From NCBI GenBank assembly GCA_963691705.1, contig OY829546.1:32458040-32522039 (forward strand): a DNA stretch of 64,000 nucleotides. The letters run 5' to 3'. The notes below the pieces were generated by a model, which was not told the origin of the DNA, did no database searches, and saw only the letters and a program-made list of their open reading frames with translations. Both the position numbers and the translations under genes were made by a program. Source of the DNA: Viola odorata (Eukaryota > Streptophyta > Magnoliopsida > Malpighiales > Violaceae). The first letter of the stretch is position 1. Each line of letters begins with the position of its first letter. Positions 59,074-64,000 of the stretch are shown piece after piece.

Positions 59074-60175
59074 GGTATATATCTTCTGCATTCATCTAAT
59101 CATACACTTGAACTTGATACTATATTTTGCATAATGTATAGGTAAAAAGTAATTCTACTATAAAATTTTAATTAGTCACAACTATTATAATAAATGGACG
59201 TTGTTTGGTTGACTCTAATGTGCCGTTAACAAGCGTACTTTCCTCTAAAAAAGTTGCATGCACACTCCGAAGTTCCAAACAACGTCCATTTATTATAAAG
59301 TTACACTTGTAATAGGAAAGATTAATAATTTATGTTAATTTTAAAAAAAAATTATAAAATACATTGATTTGGAAGATGCTTAAAATTTATTTTAAACACA
59401 ACTCGTAAATCTTTTTTATCACAAAAAATTCACTCATTTTAAATAAGAGTATTTTTTTTTCTTACTTTTTTTAATCTCCATTTCATTCCTCCCATTTTTC
59501 TCCTCTAATATTATAATAAACTTTTCTCAAGCGAGACACTATTAAATATTTTCGGCACGCCTTACACATGATTCATCTTAAATTATTTCATTTTATTAAA
59601 AATTATTTTAATCGATTAAATGTAATGAGAGAATCTGCATCGAGTGGATCTAAAAAAAACTCCAATGTCATAATTTTTTCCTATGGTGCGATTGTTGTGT
59701 TAATAAAGTTACTCTATTATTCTGAGCAGGATAAAGTCTAGGTTTGGGTTATTTGATTGCCAAAGGTCTTTTAACTGAACTCCTTGCAATTTCAAATCTA
59801 CGTTTTTTCTTGGAGGAGATGCTCTGCTTACGCTTGCAATATGACAAAAGGGAAGAGAAATTCTTGTACTGGAAATTGACGTTAATTCAATGTTTGTTTT
59901 TTACTCCATTATTAATTTCTTGATAAACAAGTAACATTACGAATTTTGTAATTGGCTAAGTACAACATATTTAATGAGAGCAAAATTGATATTACGTTTG
60001 GGGTCTTTCTTCACCTTAATCCCTGTCCTGGTCAGACTCTGATTGCAGACATCGTTCAATCTAAACTATAAGGGCAATCTTAATCTCTGTCAACAACCAA
60101 CTTTCCTTTACTCCCTAATTGTTCACAAAAGTTTCTGCTGTCATTTGTTTCTCGGTCTCTTTGTTTTCTCCGGCC
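59074..60175. other. Intergenic region after the peptidase gene
   Basis: AT-rich, no gene recognised. The gene's 3' untranslated region should lie at the left. It contains a foldback element at 59181-59305. Confidence 0.6.
59181..59305. mobile_element. Foldback MITE-like element
   Basis: 'ataataaatggacgttgttt' followed by 'gg' (about 59188-59209) is the reverse complement of 'ccaaacaacgtccatttatt' followed by 'at' (about 59276-59298): a 22-bp stem around an 66-bp loop. No coding capacity; family not identified. Confidence 0.65.
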
Positions 60176-60460
60176 ATGGAAATCATGATGCGAGACTCTG
60201 CCCTGCATCTTAATACAAATTCTCAAGAAACCCAATTCCAGCCCCCAATAAACTACACGAAGAACGACTCTGCAATTATGGGCAAACGATCAGTGCCAAT
60301 ACGGTGATCGCTGCAAATTCTTGCATTCTTGGTTCCGCAACGGAGATGGGTTTTTGATGGTGGCAAAGCTTGAAGGTCACAAGAAAGCTGTTGCGGGAAT
60401 TGCTCTGCCTAGTAATGGGTAAGACAAGCTTTACACGGCGACCTTAATAATCTACAAAGG
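60176..60460 (+). pseudogene. Fragment of a ZFWD gene (C3H zinc finger and WD40)
   Basis: From 60291 the frame reads CQYGDRCKFLHSWFRNGDGF, a C-X5-C-X3-H finger, then VAKLEGHKKAVAGIALPSNG, a TAA at about 60420, and DKLYTAT. This is the junction of finger and first WD40 blade in plant ZFWD proteins. The 5' part (MEIMMRDSALHLNTNSQ from 60176) is in another frame. Homology stops near 60440, so most WD40 blades are missing. It is a broken copy joined to retrotransposon sequence. Confidence 0.75.
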
Positions 60461-60472
60461 CAAGGTTTCTGT

Positions 60473-60736
60473 TTGCAGGTTGATACGAATCCAAGAGTGC
60501 CTTTGCCACCTACGGGACCAATGACTCGAGCGAGGAGCAAGGAGTTGCAAGCGAGACTGTCTCAGCTTATCTACAAGGAGCTACAGTGCGAGACGCTCAT
60601 CGACGAAGTTGTTCTATGCGAGAGAAGCCCGCGCCTTGTATCGCTTCTCATGGTGCAGACCGGAGATGACGTGATCACACCATCCCTAGGCGTGATCACG
60701 CCAAAACAGAGGCCGACGCGATTTGATGATTGGTGA
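60473..60736 (+). pseudogene. C-terminal tail of a gypsy polyprotein
   Basis: PRVPLPPTGPMTRARSKELQ resembles the conserved end of Ty3/gypsy pol (…GPxTRARxK…), just after integrase. The frame runs to a TGA at 60734-60736 through the palindromic repeats. It should lie immediately before a 3' LTR, which fits the LTR-like DNA to the right. Confidence 0.6.
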
Positions 60737-60904
60737 TCACTTGATCACGCCATCTCTAGGCGTGATCACGCCTTCCCTAGGCGCTTGGGCTCGACGATCC
60801 CGTGATCACGCCTTCCCTAGGCGTGATTACGCCCAAAACAGAGACGAGAGGCGAGTCGAGGGATGAGATCACGTGATCACGCCATCCCTAGGAGTGATCA
60901 CGCC
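60671..60904. repeat. Four palindromic units around CCTAGG
   Basis: Units at about 60671-60702, 60731-60763, 60801-60833 and 60872-60904 have the form GTGATCACGCC - 7 bases - GGCGTGATCAC, an 11-base stem with a 'atccctaGG'-like centre. Spacing is 60-71 bp. Compensating and non-compensating differences occur between copies. Confidence 0.85.
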
Positions 60905-61640
60905 TACGACTGCCAGTTTTTTGCGTCAGAGATGGAAACTTTCAGACTTTCTATTTAATTAGCTATTTTATTAATTAATTAAATTAGTTTGGATTTATTT
61001 TAATTAATTAATTAGGAATTCTATTAAGGGAAGGATTCCCATTGTAAGGATTTAGGGTTTCTCCTATTTAAAGGAGCCACTCTCTTCATTATTAATTTAC
61101 GTTGTCTTTGAAATAAAATACAGAGAGTTTTCTCAATTGTTCTTCGCGAACCTTGTCCCTCATTGAGTCCGAACACTCAATTAGGATAACAAGTAAAACC
61201 CGAAAGTTCATCCATTAGTTCGTTTACTCTAGGTTGGTTCTCACAGGTTATGGAACGATTGCAAAAAAATTACTCGATTTGGTGGGAGAAAACAAAAGAT
61301 ATTGAAGTTGAAAGTTGTATACTTTAAATCGCACACAGTGTCATTCGCGAACTTGCGAATTATTTGAGTTAATTCGAGTCCATTTGAGCTTTTATTGATT
61401 CCTTAAACTGATTTCTACTCCAGTAAAGTGATTGTTTAGTTAATTGATATTTGTGGCTACTCAATTACTTTTCATCCAAACTTATTTCCGAGCTAGTTGT
61501 CTTTAAGAGTCTTATTGGAAGCTTTTTCCTTGGGATTCTCGAGTCACTAACGTTTGCGTTGAACAATTGCAGGAAATTTTGAGTGATTTTTGTGAGCTTA
61601 TTAGAGAGTTTAAACACGAGAGTAAACACATGAGGGAGTG
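60905..61640 (+). repeat. Probable gypsy LTR region, ends not resolved
   Basis: Between the pol tail and the following gag. It has a TATA-like box ('ctcctatttaaaggagcc', about 61060) and downstream 'gaaataaaatacagagag', possible poly(A) signal. TG...CA ends and a primer site could not be fixed. Confidence 0.45.
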
Positions 61641-61689
61641 CTAGGATTAGTGCAATTTTACGCGGTTTGTTCGTGTTGTGACTTTTCAG

Positions 61690-63058
61690 GAATTAACTGG
61701 ATATCTAATCATTCTACTTCGACTGATGAAGCGGAGGGACCCAGGGGAGTTAGGATGTTGGAAACTGTTCTCGAACATCTAGCGGCGATGGATGCCCGCC
61801 TACAAACAGTTTCAGACAAGGTGGAAACAGTTTCGGCCAAAGTGGAGGGAACATAATTAGGAATACCCTCTACGAACTTTGCGATCAATCACAACGTCGC
61901 AACTAGTTCTCATGCTTCCATACCAAAGGCAGACCAAAAACAACCTCTTGTTGATGGTCTAGTGGCTAGTGATAATGATGAGGAGGTGGTACCTCCAAGG
62001 CGCGAAGTAATACCTAGACATGTGCCTAATTGTGAGCGCCCAGCAACATGTCCTTACCCCGCGCCTGAGCGCCCAGCTCACCATGAGCTGTGGGATGATG
62101 AGGACTATGATTATGAGCAGAGGTTCAAATTTGGTGCTAGGCATTATAGGCAAGAAGAGAGAGTTGATTCCAATCTCAAGAGTATCAAGATGAAGATACC
62201 TCCGTTTGAGGGCAAGGATAATCCGGATGCATACTTGGATTGGGAGAGGAAGGTCACCTCGATCTTTCTTTGCCACAACTATTCGGAAAACAAGAAGGTG
62301 AGATTAGCAACTGTGGAGTTTAGTGGGTACGCCGTGCATTGGTGGGATTCGTTGACTCAGAAAAGAGAAAGAGATGGACCCAGTCCAATCCGGACTTGGA
62401 AGGAGATGAAAGCCATTATGAAGAAGAGGTTTGTTCCTACGTATTTTCAGCATGATCTCCACCAGAGGTTACAGACTTTGACCCAAGGAAGTAAGAGTGT
62501 AGGGGATTACTTCAATGAGATGGAAATTGCGTTAGCTAAGGCGCAAGTTGAGGAGGAAAGAGAGGTGCAATGGCCAAATTTCTTGGTGGTTTGAATAGAG
62601 AGATAGCCAACACTTTGGAGCTGACTTATTGCACCACATTAGAGGAGATGTTGCACTTGGCAGTCAAAATAGAGAAGCATAAGAAGTCACGGAGAAGTCA
62701 CGGAGTTCTTTTACTAGTCCCTCTACAACTAGTGGAAGAACTACACCATGGAAGCAAGCGTTGTGGGAGAAGGGTGGTAAGATTACAAGAGAACCACCTA
62801 AGGTATTACCGTATAATTATGGCACCACGAGCGCGACTAGTGCTCTGACATCTTCTCGAAACAATGGTAATAACACTCCTTCGTCTACTCAAGGCAGTAG
62901 AGTTCCGACTAGAGATATTGTTTGCTTCAAGTGTTTCGGGAGAGGTCATAGACAAGCTGATTGCCCTAATAAGCGGGTTTTGCTTATACGTGATAATGGG
63001 GATCTAGAGTCGGAGGATGATCAAGAGTGTGGTGATTCTGGCTGTGTGAATGGATTGA
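61690..63058 (+). pseudogene. gag: Gypsy (chromovirus-like) gag, frameshifted and truncated
   Basis: N-terminal coiled-coil part (LETVLEHLAAMDARLQTVSD, 61755 on), stop at about 61854. The capsid part (61962-62594) has MKIPPFEGKDNPDAYLDWE, AVHWWDSLTQKRERDGPSP and RFVPTYFQHDLHQRLQTL. A one-base shift near 62568 and an 11-bp duplication at 62682-62703 break the frame. It ends with the zinc knuckle CFKCFGRGHRQADC (about 62930) and an acidic stretch. At 63059 it stops abruptly against an Ogre fragment in the opposite strand. No protease or pol of this element is present. Confidence 0.85.
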
Positions 63059-64000
63059 TCAAGAACGTCCAAATAGCTTAGCCAGCTGCTTTTCTTTCTT
63101 TTCTTTGGCAATTCTGGCAAAATCGGCCTTGTTGGGTTGGTACCCTAAACCAAAGCGGTCTCCGAAGCTCTTCGAAGATGCCCAGCCTTTTAACCCTTGT
63201 AACTCGGCGCCAAGCCATTTTCCTAGTTGGAAAATTCCCTCTGGTATAAACTTAGTGGTTACTTCGGTCATTTCAGATTTTGAGGCTTCGAAAATGGGGG
63301 ATCCTCCCTCGATCCAATCCGCATTGACGATTTTGAAGGCTTGAAAAGAGCTCTCCAAGGTTTCAGCAGTTTCGATGTAAGGCACGGATGTATGTTTGGC
63401 CAAGATCAAGGCTTCTTCTGCCTTTATCGTGACAAGGGCATTGTCTTTGACGTACTTGAGGCACTGATATAGGGAAGAGGGGACGGCTCCTACTGAATGG
63501 ATCCATGGCCGTCCTAGAAGCATGCTATAGGCGGGTTGGATTTCCATGATCTGAAATGTCAAGGCAAAAGTGTGGGGCCCGATGACCATTTCCAACTCAA
63601 AGTTCCCGATGATCTCTCGAGTGGTGCCGTCGAAAGCCCTAGCCATCATTCCGCTAGGTTTCATGTGAGAGAAGTCGACCGATAGTTGTTCGAGGACATG
63701 CCTGGGCATGACATTCAGTGCGGACCCATTGTCGATCAGGGCCTTTGCTATGACATGTCCATTGCATTCTACCGTTATGTATAGGGCCTTGTTGTGATCT
63801 TAACCTAAGGGGTCAATCTCTCCTTCTAAGAAGGAAATGCTGCTTAGGGCTTGAATCCTTCTGACAAGGTTTTCCACCCCTACCGTGGTGATATCCTTAG
63901 TCACGAAGGCTTGCTTTAAGACTTTTAAGAGAGCCTGGCGATGAGGCTCTGAAGTAAGGATTAGTTCCATGATGGAAATGCGAGCCGGGGTTTTCTTTAG
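63059..64000 (-). pseudogene. pro: Ogre-type gag-pro junction and protease region (runs off the right edge)
   Basis: Minus strand. From the right edge: ARISIMELILTSEPHRQALL, a TAA near 63800, then ALIDNGSALNVMPRHVLEQL with the DNGS active-site loop of the aspartic protease (about 63730), AYSMLLGRPWIHSVGAVPSS, and a glycine-rich tail (GDRFGLGYQPNKADFARIAK) that looks like a G-patch. All are typical of Ogre polyproteins. The reading frame 63709-63059 encodes 216 residues. Gag lies outside the window and the reverse transcriptase side is lost at 63059. Confidence 0.88.

Overview
This is a transposon-rich plant nuclear window, most likely from a eudicot. The evidence is Tat/Ogre-type Ty3/gypsy LTR retrotransposons with very long LTRs, an L1-type LINE with a plant-style ORF1, a Stowaway MITE and one intron-rich plant gene. 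The species cannot be told from the sequence. No RNA gene, CRISPR array or bacterial feature was seen.

Layout. 1-19080 is a minus-strand Ogre-like element without pol: LTR at 16518-19080, primer-binding site at 16497-16514, a broken gag at 13627-15180, a long noncoding 3' region, several tandem-repeat modules, and a 10-kb array of a 109-bp satellite that runs off the left edge. It sits in the 3' untranslated repeats of a second minus-strand element of the Tat lineage (19081-25990), whose decayed gag, protease, reverse transcriptase, two RNase H domains and integrase are all recognisable. The 5' LTR of that element is split by a plus-strand solo Ogre LTR (25991-29701, target duplication GTTAT). 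Next come an antisense small gene-like unit (30175-30625) and a plus-strand Tat LTR piece.

31206-53165 is a decayed L1-like LINE. It is broken by an Athila-like solo LTR (31548-32987, duplication GGAAG) and by a 15.7-kb Ogre-derived element with no protein genes (34136-49856, duplication GTAGC). That element was itself entered by a small gag-only LTR element (38571-42518, duplication GAGGC). Removing each insert and one copy of its duplication restores the flanking frame or repeat, so the order of events can be read.

The only intact conventional gene is at 54909-59073: nine exons for a 234-residue M50B-like membrane metallopeptidase, with a Stowaway MITE just upstream. After it lie a ZFWD (C3H zinc finger plus WD40) gene fragment, the end of a gypsy pol, palindromic repeats, a frameshifted gypsy gag, and a minus-strand Ogre protease region that runs off the right edge.

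Main point of interest: a diverged single copy of the satellite half-unit lies at 37852-37906, inside the 3' repeat region of the other Ogre-like element and next to the same kind of 'gatagtgagg' repeats that border the 10-kb array. This suggests the satellite was amplified from the 3' untranslated region of a pol-less Ogre element. A second new-looking signal is a conserved palindrome carrying paired W-box cores (TTGACY) about 175-210 bp upstream of the TATA box in every complete Ogre-type LTR of the window.
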